64,000 bases of DNA from assembly GCF_030547185.1 (NCBI RefSeq), contig NZ_JAUOQR010000002.1:310001-374000 (forward strand). Direction: 5' to 3'. Shown here piece by piece: positions 18,206 through 28,140 of this stretch. Under the pieces are notes generated by a model. It was not told the origin of the DNA. It made no database searches and saw only the letters and a list, made by a program, of their open reading frames with translations. Position 1 is the stretch's first letter. The number at the start of each line of letters is the position of its first letter. The position numbers and the translations under genes were made by a program. This DNA is from Neptuniibacter sp. 1_MG-2023. GTDB lineage: Bacteria > Pseudomonadota > Gammaproteobacteria > Pseudomonadales > Balneatricaceae.

Positions 18206-19630
18206 TTACTCCTCTGCCTTTACTGGTGTTAGATTTTGCGCCAGTACCTCTTCACCAAACCAGCTAAGGTTCTCATGAAGGGAAACAACCTCTCCTACAA
18301 TAATTAATGCGGGAGCGGGTAATTGGGCTTTCTCTTGTAGCTCAGGTAATGTGTCTAACGTGCCTGTTAAAACCTTCTGATCTGCCAATGTCCCACGGGA
18401 AACAATCGCTGCTGGTGTATCTCCAGGCTTGCCATGTTCGATAAGTTTTTTGCTTAGAATCGGTAAGGTATGAAGACCCATATAGAAGACGACAGTTTGA
18501 TTAGGATGAACCAGTTCATGGAAGTTTAGATCGGTAGTGCGGTTTTTGAGCTGACCCGTAACAAACTTGACCGATTGCGCATAATTTCTATGGGTTAACG
18601 GAATGCCTGCGAAGGTGGAACACGCGCTCGCTGCGGTTATACCGGGTACAACTTGGAAAGGGATGTTATTGGCTTTAAGGGTTTCTAGCTCTTCACCGCC
18701 ACGGCCAAAGATAAAGGGGTCACCTCCCTTTAAGCGTACAACTCGTTTCCCTTGTTGTGCATGGTTTACCAATAGATCGTTGATACCTTCTTGAGGCAGG
18801 GCGTGGTTATCACGTTTTTTACCAACAAAGATAAGATCAGCATCGCGTCGGCAGAGATCTAATACGGCCTCAGAGACAAGAGCATCGTAAAGCACTACAT
18901 CGGCTTGCTGCATTAAACGTAAAGCTTTAAAGGTGAGCAGCTCAGGATCACCTGGCCCCCCACCTACAAGATAAACTTCGCCGACTTGGTGATCAGGGTC
19001 ATCATGTGCGATTTTATTTTCTATGAGCTCTATAGCTTCAGCATCTCGGCCAGCAAATACCTTTTCAGCGATTTGTCCTTGTAGAACGTTTTCCCAAAAG
19101 ACGCGGCGATGATTCACCGTACTGAACTTTGCTTTTACACGATCCCGGAAATGATTGGCAATGCTTGCTAGTTTGCCGTAAGACTTAGGAATCCATGTTT
19201 CTAAGCGCGCTCTTAACAGTCTTGCAAGTACAGGGGCGCTACCCCCAGATGATATACCTATCACGACTGGAGAACGGTCAACGATCGCTGGGAAGACAAA
19301 TGTACATAGTTTTGGGCTGTCTACGACATTGACGGGTAGGTTGCGATCAACCGCATCAAAATGCACGCGCTCATTTAGTTTTTGGTCATCGGTTGCGGCG
19401 ATTACAAGAATCTTATCTTTAAGTAGATCTGCGTGGTATTCGCCTATAATGGATAGCCCTGAGGACTCATCCAATAGTTGTTGGAGTTCATCGCATACAT
19501 GGTGGGCTATGACCGTTACACTCGCACCTGATCGACAAAGCAGGCGGGCTTTGCGTAAAGCTACATTGCCGCCGCCGACGAGTAGTACATTTTGATCAGT
19601 GAGTTTGAAAAAAAGAGGTAAATAATCCAC
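18206..19630 (-). CDS. cysG: Siroheme synthase (trifunctional)
   Basis: A 474-residue CysG that makes siroheme for sulfite reductase. The N-terminal NAD-dependent dehydrogenase/ferrochelatase half has the VLLVGGGNVALRKARLL Rossmann motif and ISSGGSAPVLARLLR. The C-terminal uroporphyrinogen-III methyltransferase half starts near residue 217 with VYLVGGGPGDPELLT, then VRLKGGDPFIFGRGGEE, VVPGITAASACS and GIPLTHR. The start is GTG at 19630 (MDYLPLFF, the family's usual start) with GGAG 8 bases upstream. It is separated from cysH by 362 bases, so it is probably transcribed from its own promoter. About 17 residues at the C-terminus go beyond E. coli CysG. Confidence 0.95.
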   Translation of the reverse strand: MDYLPLFFKLTDQNVLLVGGGNVALRKARLLCRSGASVTVIAHHVCDELQQLLDESSGLSIIGEYHADLLKDKILVIAATDDQKLNERVHFDAVDRNLPVNVVDSPKLCTFVFPAIVDRSPVVIGISSGGSAPVLARLLRARLETWIPKSYGKLASIANHFRDRVKAKFSTVNHRRVFWENVLQGQIAEKVFAGRDAEAIELIENKIAHDDPDHQVGEVYLVGGGPGDPELLTFKALRLMQQADVVLYDALVSEAVLDLCRRDADLIFVGKKRDNHALPQEGINDLLVNHAQQGKRVVRLKGGDPFIFGRGGEELETLKANNIPFQVVPGITAASACSTFAGIPLTHRNYAQSVKFVTGQLKNRTTDLNFHELVHPNQTVVFYMGLHTLPILSKKLIEHGKPGDTPAAIVSRGTLADQKVLTGTLDTLPELQEKAQLPAPALIIVGEVVSLHENLSWFGEEVLAQNLTPVKAEE

Positions 19631-19992
19631 AAATGTTACTCCAGCATTAAAGCAGATTCTCAGTCTCTATAGTTTAACAGTAGAAGCCAAATTAGGGGTT
19701 ATCAAACTGAGAGACTCAATGGAGAATACGAAAATATATAGTATAGGGAAGATGCTGCATGGGGTCTTTATATAATCTAATAAGATATTGTTATTTTTAC
19801 TGCTGTATTCATAGGAGCAGATGGGTTTATTAGATTTAAGCTGTTATTAGCGAACTGTAAGATATAAATCTGCAACCTATCTAATAATAGAGCAGCGTCT
19901 TTAAATTTAAAGGCGCTGCAATTTTGTGAGTTGTAAGATAGGTGCAGAATGGTCTCCTGTCCAAGTCAAACTCCGTTTGACCTAGAGCCGGT
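19631..19992. other. 362-base gap between cysG and cysH
   Basis: No gene is seen. It holds a 28-base near-perfect palindrome at 19892-19919, which could end cysH transcription, and AT-rich DNA in which the cysG promoter must lie. No clear CysB site can be named. Confidence 0.6.
19892..19925. terminator. Palindromic hairpin downstream of cysH
   Basis: The sequence from GCAGCGTCTTTAAA to TTTAAAGGCGCTGC is a 28-base palindrome with one wobble pair. It lies about 73 bases after cysH on the minus strand, with a T-run only on the plus side. It could be a weak terminator or a protein-binding dyad. Confidence 0.45.
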
Positions 19993-20715
19993 TTAATTCT
20001 TAAAATTCAAGGGGGTAGCTGGGTGTAAACCACATTCGCGATTTTCAGGGTTTTCCCACCACCAGCGACCCGAACGAACATCTTCACCCATAGATATGGC
20101 ACGGGTACAAGGTGCGCAACCAATACTCGGATAATGTTTATCGTGTAGTTCGTTGTAAGGAACGTTGTTGGCTTTTATATAGGCCCAAACTTCTTTTTCT
20201 GACCAATCAGCTAGAGGGTTGAGTTTGTGCATATTATTGCCTTCATCCCACTCTTCAAATTGAATCTCGTCACGGGTTACAGATTGCTCGCGGCGTAAAC
20301 CTGTAATCCATGCTTTTTTGTCTGCTAAAGCGCGTTTTAGCGGCTTGATTTTACGAACAAAGCAGCAGCCTTTACGCAGCGCTTGTGATTCATAAAAAGC
20401 ATTGACTCCGTTTTCAGCAACAAAGCCTTCCACATCCGCAGATTCTGGGTAATACACATCAACCTTTAGGTTGGGGTAGTGGGCTTGAACATCCGTCAAA
20501 AGTTTAAGCGTTTCTTCAGGTAGGCGGCCTGTATCTAACACGAAGTTTCTGATGTTAGGGCAGTTCTTGCTGATTAAATCAGCGATAACAACATCTTCGG
20601 CGCCAAGACTGTTAGCAAAGACAATTGAACCATCATAGTCGCTTAAGCCTTTGTTGAGTAAGGCCGCTGCTGCGATGACTTTGCTTTGTAATTCGGAACT
20701 GATTTGTTCACTCAT
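19993..20715 (-). CDS. cysH: Assimilatory adenylyl-sulfate (APS) reductase
   Basis: A 240-residue reductase of the PP-loop family that reduces APS to sulfite with thioredoxin. Cysteine pairs RKGCCFVRK and GCAPCTRA form the CC...CxxC motif of [4Fe-4S] APS reductases, and the C-terminal ECGLH carries the catalytic cysteine. PAPS-specific CysH enzymes lack the CC/CxxC pairs, so APS is the likely substrate; this is an inference from established family rules. ATG at 20715 has a GAGGG ribosome site; a GTG seven codons upstream is less likely. It follows the DUF934 gene after about 38 bases and probably belongs to a cysI-DUF934-cysH unit. Confidence 0.93.
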   Translation of the reverse strand: MSEQISSELQSKVIAAAALLNKGLSDYDGSIVFANSLGAEDVVIADLISKNCPNIRNFVLDTGRLPEETLKLLTDVQAHYPNLKVDVYYPESADVEGFVAENGVNAFYESQALRKGCCFVRKIKPLKRALADKKAWITGLRREQSVTRDEIQFEEWDEGNNMHKLNPLADWSEKEVWAYIKANNVPYNELHDKHYPSIGCAPCTRAISMGEDVRSGRWWWENPENRECGLHPATPLNFKN

Positions 20716-20753
20716 GATAGGGACCCTCACCGTCACTATTATTCGGCCAATGC

Positions 20754-21242
20754 TTATTGGTGATATACCGCACGAATATTATCGGTAGCGCTCTGGTAAA
20801 AATTACTGATCTCACCAAATGCATCTAGCATCTCAGGTTTAAATTGATCATCAGCAACTTGTATAGCGGTAAAACCGCAGCGTTCCATATAAGCAAGTCG
20901 ATCTCTGCCAATATCACCGGTCGCACGAATTTCACCTTTATAGCCCGCGCGAACGAGTATGCGAGCAATACTAAAACCTCGGCCATCGCGGAAAATAGGA
21001 AAGTCGATCGCAATCATAGGAAATTGATCAAGGTTTTCCAGAAGCTCGGTTAGGTCGTCATCGCCATTTACTTGAAGTGCGATTTGTCCATCATGCTCGG
21101 CGAGTCGCGCTTTATGTTCTAAATACAAAGCATAAGGTACGATAATATCGCCTGAGCTTAGTGTTGCTTCTGGTGCGAAACTTTCTTCATTTAGTAAAGA
21201 CCAGTTATCTGCAACTACTTCACGATTAATTAGCAGGGGCAT
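20754..21242 (-). CDS. DUF934 protein, CysI partner
   Basis: About 162 residues from ATG 21242 (MPLLINREVVADNWSLL), with an AAGGAG site 7 bases upstream. It belongs to DUF934, which in pseudomonads and relatives sits directly after the sulfite reductase gene. The conserved IAIDFPIFRDGRGFSIARIL and LVRAGYKGEIRATGDIGRDR are seen. The start overlaps the end of cysI by 17 bases, so translation is coupled. A role in delivering electrons to or assisting CysI is suggested by context only; the biochemical role is unknown to me. No cysJ flavoprotein is found in the window. Confidence 0.88.
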   Translation of the reverse strand: MPLLINREVVADNWSLLNEESFAPEATLSSGDIIVPYALYLEHKARLAEHDGQIALQVNGDDDLTELLENLDQFPMIAIDFPIFRDGRGFSIARILVRAGYKGEIRATGDIGRDRLAYMERCGFTAIQVADDQFKPEMLDAFGEISNFYQSATDNIRAVYHQ

Positions 21243-22884
21243 ATACGTACTCCTTAAATGGTGCCATTCCAATACGTTGGAATGTGTCGATAAAGCGTTC
21301 ATTCTCAAAACGATTTTCAACGTAAACTTCAATTACTTTTTGGAGAGTATCTGCGACTTCGTCTGAGGCAACAGATTTACCCATTACTTTACCTAAGGCT
21401 GCATTGGAGCCATCATCACCACCTAAGGTGATTTGATACCAATCTTCACCTTTTTTATCTACACCTAGAATGCCGATGTGGCCAACGTGGTGATGAGAAC
21501 AGGCATTGATACAACCGGACATATTAAGTTTCAGATCACCTAGATCGTAGACATAATCCATATCTTCAAATTTACGGTTGATCTGGTCTGCAATACCGAG
21601 TGTTTTAGCGTTAGCTAAGGCGCAGAAGTCACCCCCTGGGCAAACGGTCATATCGGTTAATGTGCCAATATTAGGTCGTGCAAGGTTAGCGTCTGTCAGT
21701 ATCTGCCAAACGGCGTATAAATCACTGTTTTTAACATCAGCCAAAACTAAGTTTTGGTTGTGTGTCGCACGAATTTCACCAAAGCTATATTTATCTGCCA
21801 AATCAGCAATAAGGTCCAACTGTTGGTCAGTGACATCGCCGGCTGGTTTTAGATAAGGTTTTAGCGATATATAAGTAATGCGGTAGCCTGCTACTTTATG
21901 GTTAACCGTATTACGTTCATACCAAGTCCGAAACGCATCATCCTCAACAAGCTTTTGCTCAAGTGTCGTATCGTCCTTAGCTGTTTGATCATACTCAAAC
22001 GGAGTAAAAAACGTTTTTACCCGATCAATCTCAGTGCTAGGTAGTTTTAAATCTGTATCACGTATCTGTTCCCATTCAGCGTCGACTAGCTCACGGAACT
22101 GATCAATACCCATGGTTTGAACTAATATTTTGATACGGGCTTTGTATTTGTTATCACGGCGACCGTTTAGGTTGTACACACGTACAATCGCTTCTAAGTA
22201 TGACAACAAATCTTCTTTCGCAAGGAACGGACGAATCTGTTTACCGATAACTGGTGTACGGCCTAAACCACCACCAACAAGTACTTCAAATCCTACTTCG
22301 CCAGCTTCGTTCTTGACGATGTGTAAGCCGATGTCGTGTACTTGTGTCGCTGCTCGGTCAGTAGGGCTTGCTGATACCGCAATTTTGAATTTACGTGGTA
22401 GATAAGCAAACTCTGGATGTAGAGAAGACCACTGACGAATAATCTCACAGTAAGGGCGAGGGTCTTCAATCTCATCTGCAATTACGCCAGCAAATTGGTC
22501 TGTTGTTGTGTTACGGATACAGTTGCCGGATGTTTGGATAGCGTGCATCTGTACGCTAGCTAATTCGGCTAGAATATCAGGCACTTCCTCTAACTTAGGC
22601 CAATTGAACTGAATATTGGTCCGTGTTGTAAAATGTGCATAACCTTTGTCGTAAGTGCGGGCAATATGTGCCAGTTTACGTAGTTGGGTTGAGTTATACA
22701 TGCCATATGGGCCTGCAACACGCAACATAGGTGCGTGGCGCTGTACGTATAGTCCATTCATTAGGCGAAGTGCTAAGAAATCATCTTCTGATAGCTCTCC
22801 GGCCAAATAACGGCGGGTCTGATCTCTATATTGCTCAACGCGTTCATTAACCAGTTGTTGGTCAACTTCGTTATACTGATACAT
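21226..22884 (-). CDS. cysI: Sulfite reductase hemoprotein (nitrite/sulfite reductase family)
   Basis: Reduces sulfite to sulfide with siroheme and a [4Fe-4S] cluster. The 552-residue protein has two ferredoxin-like and two siroheme domains. The cluster cysteines are visible in TVCPGGDFCALA and LNMSGCINACSHHHVG. The N-terminal RLMNGLYVQRHAPMLRV, the FTTRTNIQFNW strand and SGNCIRNTT follow the Pseudomonas-type CysI, which works without CysJ. It is the first gene of the minus-strand cysI-DUF934-cysH unit. TauE/SafE lies just upstream (61-bp gap) in the same orientation, so it may be co-transcribed. Confidence 0.95.
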   Translation of the reverse strand: MYQYNEVDQQLVNERVEQYRDQTRRYLAGELSEDDFLALRLMNGLYVQRHAPMLRVAGPYGMYNSTQLRKLAHIARTYDKGYAHFTTRTNIQFNWPKLEEVPDILAELASVQMHAIQTSGNCIRNTTTDQFAGVIADEIEDPRPYCEIIRQWSSLHPEFAYLPRKFKIAVSASPTDRAATQVHDIGLHIVKNEAGEVGFEVLVGGGLGRTPVIGKQIRPFLAKEDLLSYLEAIVRVYNLNGRRDNKYKARIKILVQTMGIDQFRELVDAEWEQIRDTDLKLPSTEIDRVKTFFTPFEYDQTAKDDTTLEQKLVEDDAFRTWYERNTVNHKVAGYRITYISLKPYLKPAGDVTDQQLDLIADLADKYSFGEIRATHNQNLVLADVKNSDLYAVWQILTDANLARPNIGTLTDMTVCPGGDFCALANAKTLGIADQINRKFEDMDYVYDLGDLKLNMSGCINACSHHHVGHIGILGVDKKGEDWYQITLGGDDGSNAALGKVMGKSVASDEVADTLQKVIEVYVENRFENERFIDTFQRIGMAPFKEYVYAPAN

Positions 22885-22945
22885 AACTAACTATTTCCCT
22901 TGTTTAGCTGATTTATCAGCTAAACACCTCACTTTTAGGGTTTAT

Positions 22946-23731
22946 TTAACCTGCAATTACGAAACGCAGGCCGATGGCTAACAGAACTGATCCCATAATA
23001 GGTTGTATGACCGTTGGAGATAGGCGAGTGCCAATATGGCTACCTAAAAATACTCCCGGTAACGAACCTAGTAATAGGTAAACCAGTAGGCTTAGATCTA
23101 CACTGCCCATCTGGTAGTGACCTGCGCCCGCAATTGCTGTTAGTACAACTGCGTGAACGAGATCTGTGCCCACAATGTTTTGCATGCTCATTCGTGGGTA
23201 TAAAACGATTAATAATGCGGTGCCTAATGCGCCAGCGCCTACAGACGATAGCGTTACTAAGCAGCCTAAAATAAGACCCATTGTTATTGTGAAAAAAGGG
23301 CGCCATTTTTTTGCATGTTTGGCCGCGGCGCTATGTTGCCACTTTATGGCTTGATTGCGAATCTTATTTCTTAAAAAAACTGCAATAGAGGTTAAGACAA
23401 GAGAGATACCTAATGTCAGGTTCATTAGATGTTCTATCTTTTCTAGTCCGCCTAGTCCTTCTAAGTAATTTAATGTGAATAGACTTCCTGGAATACTTCC
23501 CGCAAGTAGAAATAAGACAACTTTCCATGCAATTAGTTTCTTGCGGGCATAAGTTATTGCGCCACCAAATTTAGTTACTGCTGCGTAAAGTAAATCGGTG
23601 CTGACGGCTATAATTGGTGGAATGCCAAATACTACGATAAGTATAGGCGTCATTAGTGCGCCCCCACCAATACCGGTGAGTCCCACAATAAAGCCAACAA
23701 CCAATCCAGCAAAGCTGTATGCAAGTTCCAT
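22946..23731 (-). CDS. TauE/SafE family sulfite/anion permease
   Basis: A 261-residue protein with about eight hydrophobic helices in two repeated halves. Signatures are GLTGIGGGALMTPILI in the first half and GAGALGTALLI in the second. The family moves sulfite, sulfoacetate or related anions across the inner membrane. Its place directly upstream of cysI and divergent from cysD suggests sulfur anion transport, possibly sulfite export or sulfate uptake. The exact substrate cannot be read from the sequence. Confidence 0.85.
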   Translation of the reverse strand: MELAYSFAGLVVGFIVGLTGIGGGALMTPILIVVFGIPPIIAVSTDLLYAAVTKFGGAITYARKKLIAWKVVLFLLAGSIPGSLFTLNYLEGLGGLEKIEHLMNLTLGISLVLTSIAVFLRNKIRNQAIKWQHSAAAKHAKKWRPFFTITMGLILGCLVTLSSVGAGALGTALLIVLYPRMSMQNIVGTDLVHAVVLTAIAGAGHYQMGSVDLSLLVYLLLGSLPGVFLGSHIGTRLSPTVIQPIMGSVLLAIGLRFVIAG

Positions 23732-24023
23732 GAGTATACCTGTCCACGAATAACTGGCGGCATGATATAGCTGTTTTGTTATAACTCAAAATACTAATTA
23801 GAAATCTTATTATATCAAAAAGGAATAAATAGCCTAGTGGTGAGGTTGGTAATATAAAGAGGCTTAATTGATGTTCTCTTTATTCTATTTGGTTATTAAA
23901 AAGTAATTATATATTCTTTTGTGTTTTATCTGGGGAGCTGCCATAATGCGCCGCAATATTGGATAGCTATACCTGTGCATTCAGGTTCTAGTCCATACCG
24001 TTTAATAGAAAGAGTATTTACTG
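23732..24023. promoter_or_regulatory. Divergent promoter region between TauE/SafE and cysD
   Basis: This 292-base AT-rich region separates the minus-strand tauE-cysI genes from the plus-strand cysDN genes. Control of both sides by CysB is likely from family knowledge, but CysB sites are poorly defined and I cannot mark one. Confidence 0.5.
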
Positions 24024-24941
24024 ATGAGTGCCTTACCTGAACATCGCTTAACGCACCTGAAACAATTGGAAGCTGAAAGCATCCATATCATCCGTGAAGT
24101 AGCCGCAGAATTCGATAACCCAGTCATGCTTTATTCGGTTGGTAAGGATTCTGCAGTGATGCTGCATCTGGCACGTAAAGCGTTTGCGCCAGGTAAACCT
24201 CCTTTTCCGCTTATGCATGTGGATACCACATGGAAATTCAAAGAGATGATTGAATTTCGCGACAAGATGGCTGCGGAAGCGGGTATGGATCTGATTGTTC
24301 ATGTTAATCAGGAAGGGGTTGATATGGGTATTAACCCATTTGTTCATGGCTCCTCTAAACACACAGATATCATGAAGACTCAAGGCCTTAAGCAGGCTTT
24401 AGATAAGTATAAATTTGATGCTGCTTTTGGTGGCGCCCGTCGTGACGAAGAAAAGTCTAGGGCGAAAGAACGTGTATTCTCCTTCCGTGACCAAAACCAC
24501 CGTTGGGATCCTAAAGTTCAGCGTCCAGAGCTTTGGAATGTATTTAATACCCGTGTTGATAAAGGTGAAAGTATTCGTGTATTCCCTCTATCGAACTGGA
24601 CTGAACTAGATATTTGGCAGTACATCTATTTAGAAGATATCTCGATTGTTCCTCTTTATTACTCAGCAAAACGTCCTGTTGTTGAGCGTGATGGCATGAT
24701 GATTATGGTGGATGATGATCGCTTACCTTTAAAAGAGGGTGAAGTGCCAGAGATGAAGAGCGTGCGTTTCCGTACATTGGGTTGTTACCCTCTAACCGGT
24801 GCTGTGGAGTCAGAAGCTGTTACTTTGCCGGATATTATTCAAGAGATGTTGCTAACGACTACCTCTGAGCGCCAAGGTCGTGCAATCGATCACGATAGTT
24901 CAGGTTCAATGGAGAAGAAAAAGATGGAAGGCTACTTCTAA
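24024..24941 (+). CDS. cysD: Sulfate adenylyltransferase subunit 2
   Basis: The small PP-loop subunit that, with CysN, forms APS from ATP and sulfate. The 305 residues are of normal length. Motifs are [20 protein letters not shown] (PP-loop SxGKDS) and the conserved [28 protein letters not shown] and [15 protein letters not shown]. It is followed by cysN after 130 bases in the same direction. The ribosome site is weak. Confidence 0.96.
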   Translation: MSALPEHRLTHLKQLEAESIHIIREVAAEFDNPVMLYSVGKDSAVMLHLARKAFAPGKPPFPLMHVDTTWKFKEMIEFRDKMAAEAGMDLIVHVNQEGVDMGINPFVHGSSKHTDIMKTQGLKQALDKYKFDAAFGGARRDEEKSRAKERVFSFRDQNHRWDPKVQRPELWNVFNTRVDKGESIRVFPLSNWTELDIWQYIYLEDISIVPLYYSAKRPVVERDGMMIMVDDDRLPLKEGEVPEMKSVRFRTLGCYPLTGAVESEAVTLPDIIQEMLLTTTSERQGRAIDHDSSGSMEKKKMEGYF

Positions 24942-25071
24942 ACTTTCTTCATCTTGATAGCTTTGTGACGACTGGCGCTGTGTGTTTTTACCCGCGCTAG
25001 GGTGTTAATACTGAAATGATTATTTAGGTGTTATGTCTGTATAGACATAGGGCTTCTCCGAGGAGAAAAAA

Positions 25072-26769
25072 ATGAGTTACCACAGTGATCTGATTGCCAC
25101 TGATATTCAAGAGTATCTGCATCAGCATGAAAATAAAGAACTGCTACGCTTTTTGACCTGCGGTAGTGTAGATGACGGTAAATCTACATTGATTGGGCGT
25201 TTGCTACATGATTCAAAAATGATCTATGAAGATCAACTTGCAGCGATTCAAAAAGATAATGAACGTGTGGGTAATGCAGGCGAAGAATTGGATTTAGCGC
25301 TGTTGGTTGATGGCCTTCAAGCGGAGCGTGAGCAAGGGATCACTATTGATGTAGCTTATCGTTACTTTTCTACCTCAAAACGTAAATTTATCATAGCGGA
25401 TACACCGGGGCATGAGCAGTACACTCGTAACATGGCGACCGGTGCCTCTACTTGTGATCTAGCGATCATTTTGATTGATGCTCGTTACGGTGTGCAGGTC
25501 CAGACACGACGTCACAGTTTTATTGTTTCTTTGTTAGGACTCAAGCATACCATTGTTGCTATTAACAAAATGGATCTAGTGGATTACAGCGAAGAGCGCT
25601 TTGAAGAGATTAAAGCCGAATATTTGGCATTTTCCGAGCAGCTTGATCTGCCTGATATTCAATTTGTGCCAATTTCTGCACTTAAAGGCGATAACGTTGT
25701 GACTGCATCAGAGCCAATGAGTTGGTTTGATGGCAATCCTCTAATGGAAACTCTAGAAAATGTTGAGATTGCAAACGATAAAAACTTCGATGAACTTCGT
25801 TTCCCTGTACAGTATGTAAACCGTCCTAACTTAGATTTCCGTGGTTATTGTGGTACGTTGACCTCTGGTATCGTGCGTCCAGGGGATGAAGTGACCGTTT
25901 TACCATCAGGCAAATCGAGTAAAGTGAAGTCGATTGTTACCTTCGAAGGCGAGATTGAAGAAGCTTTCCCTCCAATGGCAGTAACGCTGACATTGGAAGA
26001 TGAAATTGATATATCACGTGGTGATATATTGGTTCATACCGATGCAGTACCAGCAAGTACGAATCGGTTTGATGCCATGGTTGTTTGGATGTCAGAAGAG
26101 GCGATGCAAGCCGGCCGTCAATATGAAGTTAAATTGAATACAACCCGTGTTGCGGGTGGTATTAGCAATGTTCGTAACCGCATCGATGTTAATACGCTTG
26201 AAGAAAGTGCTGTTAGTACCCTTGAGTTAAATGAAATTGGTCGGTGTGAAATTACGCTTGAGCGTCCAGTAGTTGCCGATGATTATCGCTCTCATCACGG
26301 CACAGGATCATTTATCATTGTTGATCGTTTAACCAATGCAACGGTTGCTGCGGGAATGATCATTAATGATGGTTCGCAGCAAGTGATAGATCTAGACAGT
26401 AACCTTGTTAGTGAGTCAAAAGTATCAGCTGCAGATCGCGTAATTCGTTTAGGCCAGCAGGCGGCTACTATTACTGTATCTGGTGGTACTGACGAACAGC
26501 GTCAAACGATACTATTTAGTTTGGAAGCAGTATTGTTTGAACAAGGGCGTGCTGTTGTGGCCTTTAATCAAGCTCAACTATCGAGCTTGAATGGTAATCT
26601 ATCGGCATTAGATGGGTTATTAAATAAAGCAGGTTTGATTTCAATACTTGAAACTGATGCACGTCTTGAGGGGGCACTTAACCTTCAATTAGATCAGTTA
26701 GCGGGTGATACAGCATCTGCTCAGTTGGAAGCCGCGATAGAGAAGCTGAAGCAGCAAGCATTGATCTAA
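25072..26769 (+). CDS. cysN: Sulfate adenylyltransferase subunit 1 with a degenerate APS-kinase-like tail
   Basis: GTPase subunit of ATP sulfurylase. The 565 residues contain the G motifs [10 protein letters not shown] (31-40), DTPGHEQY (110-117) and NKMD (165-168), then beta-barrel domains. E. coli CysN ends near residue 475, so about 90-110 extra residues remain. From residue 452, [20 protein letters not shown] lines up with the junction seen in CysN-CysC fusions (as I recall from Pseudomonas). The next region reads [20 protein letters not shown] where APS kinase has GLSGSGKST. The tail also lacks the later kinase half. I infer a vestigial CysC domain without a P-loop. An AGGAG ribosome site lies 8 bases before the ATG. 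Confidence 0.93.
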   Translation: MSYHSDLIATDIQEYLHQHENKELLRFLTCGSVDDGKSTLIGRLLHDSKMIYEDQLAAIQKDNERVGNAGEELDLALLVDGLQAEREQGITIDVAYRYFSTSKRKFIIADTPGHEQYTRNMATGASTCDLAIILIDARYGVQVQTRRHSFIVSLLGLKHTIVAINKMDLVDYSEERFEEIKAEYLAFSEQLDLPDIQFVPISALKGDNVVTASEPMSWFDGNPLMETLENVEIANDKNFDELRFPVQYVNRPNLDFRGYCGTLTSGIVRPGDEVTVLPSGKSSKVKSIVTFEGEIEEAFPPMAVTLTLEDEIDISRGDILVHTDAVPASTNRFDAMVVWMSEEAMQAGRQYEVKLNTTRVAGGISNVRNRIDVNTLEESAVSTLELNEIGRCEITLERPVVADDYRSHHGTGSFIIVDRLTNATVAAGMIINDGSQQVIDLDSNLVSESKVSAADRVIRLGQQAATITVSGGTDEQRQTILFSLEAVLFEQGRAVVAFNQAQLSSLNGNLSALDGLLNKAGLISILETDARLEGALNLQLDQLAGDTASAQLEAAIEKLKQQALI

Positions 26770-26779
26770 ATAGTGTATA

Positions 26780-26808
26780 AAGGGAGGTTATTTGACCTTC
26801 CTGTTCTT
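26780..26808 (+). terminator. Possible terminator after cysN
   Basis: GGGAGGT (26782-26788) pairs with ACCTTCC (26795-26801), a 7-bp stem with one G-T pair and a 6-nt loop. A weak T-rich run (TGTTCTTT) follows, 13 bases after the cysN stop. Confidence 0.5.
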
Positions 26809-26951
26809 TGCGCTAAGTCAGGATTGCCCTATACCTAAATTTTATCAGAAGCGGTAAACTTTAGAGTATTCTGGTTTTATTTTAAGTGGTCGCTTTCGAG
26901 CGTGAGCCTTCGATTGCATTTCGTAAATGCTATTTAGTTAGTTATAGGTTT

Positions 26952-27533
26952 ATGACAGATTATCTTCTGATTGTTATCAGCACGGTACTGGTGAATAACT
27001 TCGTACTGGTTCAGTTTTTAGGGCTATGTCCTTTTATGGGGGTTTCCAATAAGTTGGAGACTGCTATGGGCATGTCTCTGGCAACGACCTTCGTACTGAC
27101 TCTGTCATCGGTATGTAGCTATTTGGCATTCACTTATTTGCTTCAGCCTTTAGACTTAGCGTTTTTGCAAACAATTACCTTTATTTTAGTGATAGCGGTC
27201 GTTGTGCAGTTCACTGAAATGGTTGTACGTAAAACGAGCCCTTTACTCTATAAAGTTTTGGGTATCTTTCTGCCATTGATTACGACTAACTGTGCTGTTT
27301 TAGGGGTCGCTTTACTTAATATCAAGAAAGTGAACGGCTTTATTGATTCCATTGTCTATGGCTTTGGAGCAGCGGTTGGTTTTTCTTTAGCGTTAATCCT
27401 GTTTTCAGCGATGCGTGAACGTATCGCTGTAGCTGATGTGCCAGTACCTTTCCAAGGTGCAGCTATTGGTATGGTGACAGCGGGTCTAATGTCTTTAGCC
27501 TTTATGGGCTTCACTGGTCTGGTTCAGATTTAG
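26952..27533 (+). CDS. rnfA: Rnf/Rsx electron transport complex subunit A
   Basis: Inner-membrane subunit with six helices; with RnfE it forms the membrane core of the Rnf ferredoxin:NAD oxidoreductase. The start chosen is ATG 26952 ([20 protein letters not shown]), which gives 193 residues, the standard RnfA/RsxA length; the frame is open for 22 codons further upstream. Conserved cysteines in FLGLCPFMG and [10 protein letters not shown], which bind the [2Fe-2S] cluster shared with RnfE, are present. It is the first gene of rnfABCDGE. The ribosome site is weak. Confidence 0.95.
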   Translation: MTDYLLIVISTVLVNNFVLVQFLGLCPFMGVSNKLETAMGMSLATTFVLTLSSVCSYLAFTYLLQPLDLAFLQTITFILVIAVVVQFTEMVVRKTSPLLYKVLGIFLPLITTNCAVLGVALLNIKKVNGFIDSIVYGFGAAVGFSLALILFSAMRERIAVADVPVPFQGAAIGMVTAGLMSLAFMGFTGLVQI

Positions 27534-27543
27534 GGAGCACATA

Positions 27544-28140
27544 ATGGATTACATCTTAATTGCCGTTCTTGCTTTGTTGGGGCTGGCTTTAGCTTTCGGT
27601 TTATTGCTTGGTTTTGCTTCGGTGCGTTTTCGTGTTGAAGGAAATCCTATTGTCGATCAAATTGATGCTATCCTGCCGCAGACGCAATGTGGCCAGTGCG
27701 GCTATCCAGGCTGTCGACCTTACGCAGAGGCGATCGCTAACGGAGATGCCATCAATAAGTGCCCTCCCGGTGGGCAAAGCACAGTGGAAGCGCTGGCGGA
27801 TCTACTTGATGTCGAAGCGATTCCTCTTGATGGTGGTGTGGAAGAAGAGCCGGTCAAAACGGTTGCTTATATTCGTGAAGATGAATGTATTGGTTGTACT
27901 AAGTGTATTCAGGCGTGCCCTGTAGACGCTATTTTAGGTGCGGCTAAACAGATGCATACAGTGATTGTCTCGGAATGTACGGGGTGTGATCTCTGTGTTG
28001 AGCCTTGTCCTGTTGATTGTATAGATATGTTGCCAGTTGAAACGACCCTGAATACTTGGAAGTGGGATATGCCTAAGCCGGGTGTACAGCTTATTGTAAC
28101 TGACCTTCGTGGCGAAGTAGCGGAAGAGGGGACAGCTTAA
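27544..28140 (+). CDS. rnfB: Rnf complex ferredoxin subunit B
   Basis: Membrane-anchored multi-cluster ferredoxin. A single N-terminal helix (4-27) is followed by the RnfB [4Fe-4S] motif [19 protein letters not shown] with a fourth Cys in NKCPPGG. Two classic clusters follow, [12 protein letters not shown] and [12 protein letters not shown]. The 198 residues are normal. Its TAA overlaps the ATG of rnfC by one base. Confidence 0.96.
   Translation: MDYILIAVLALLGLALAFGLLLGFASVRFRVEGNPIVDQIDAILPQTQCGQCGYPGCRPYAEAIANGDAINKCPPGGQSTVEALADLLDVEAIPLDGGVEEEPVKTVAYIREDECIGCTKCIQACPVDAILGAAKQMHTVIVSECTGCDLCVEPCPVDCIDMLPVETTLNTWKWDMPKPGVQLIVTDLRGEVAEEGTA

Noticed and set aside
25072-26769. A functional bifunctional CysN-CysC fusion
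   Set aside because: The tail lacks the P-loop and much of the kinase domain, and the total length is too short.
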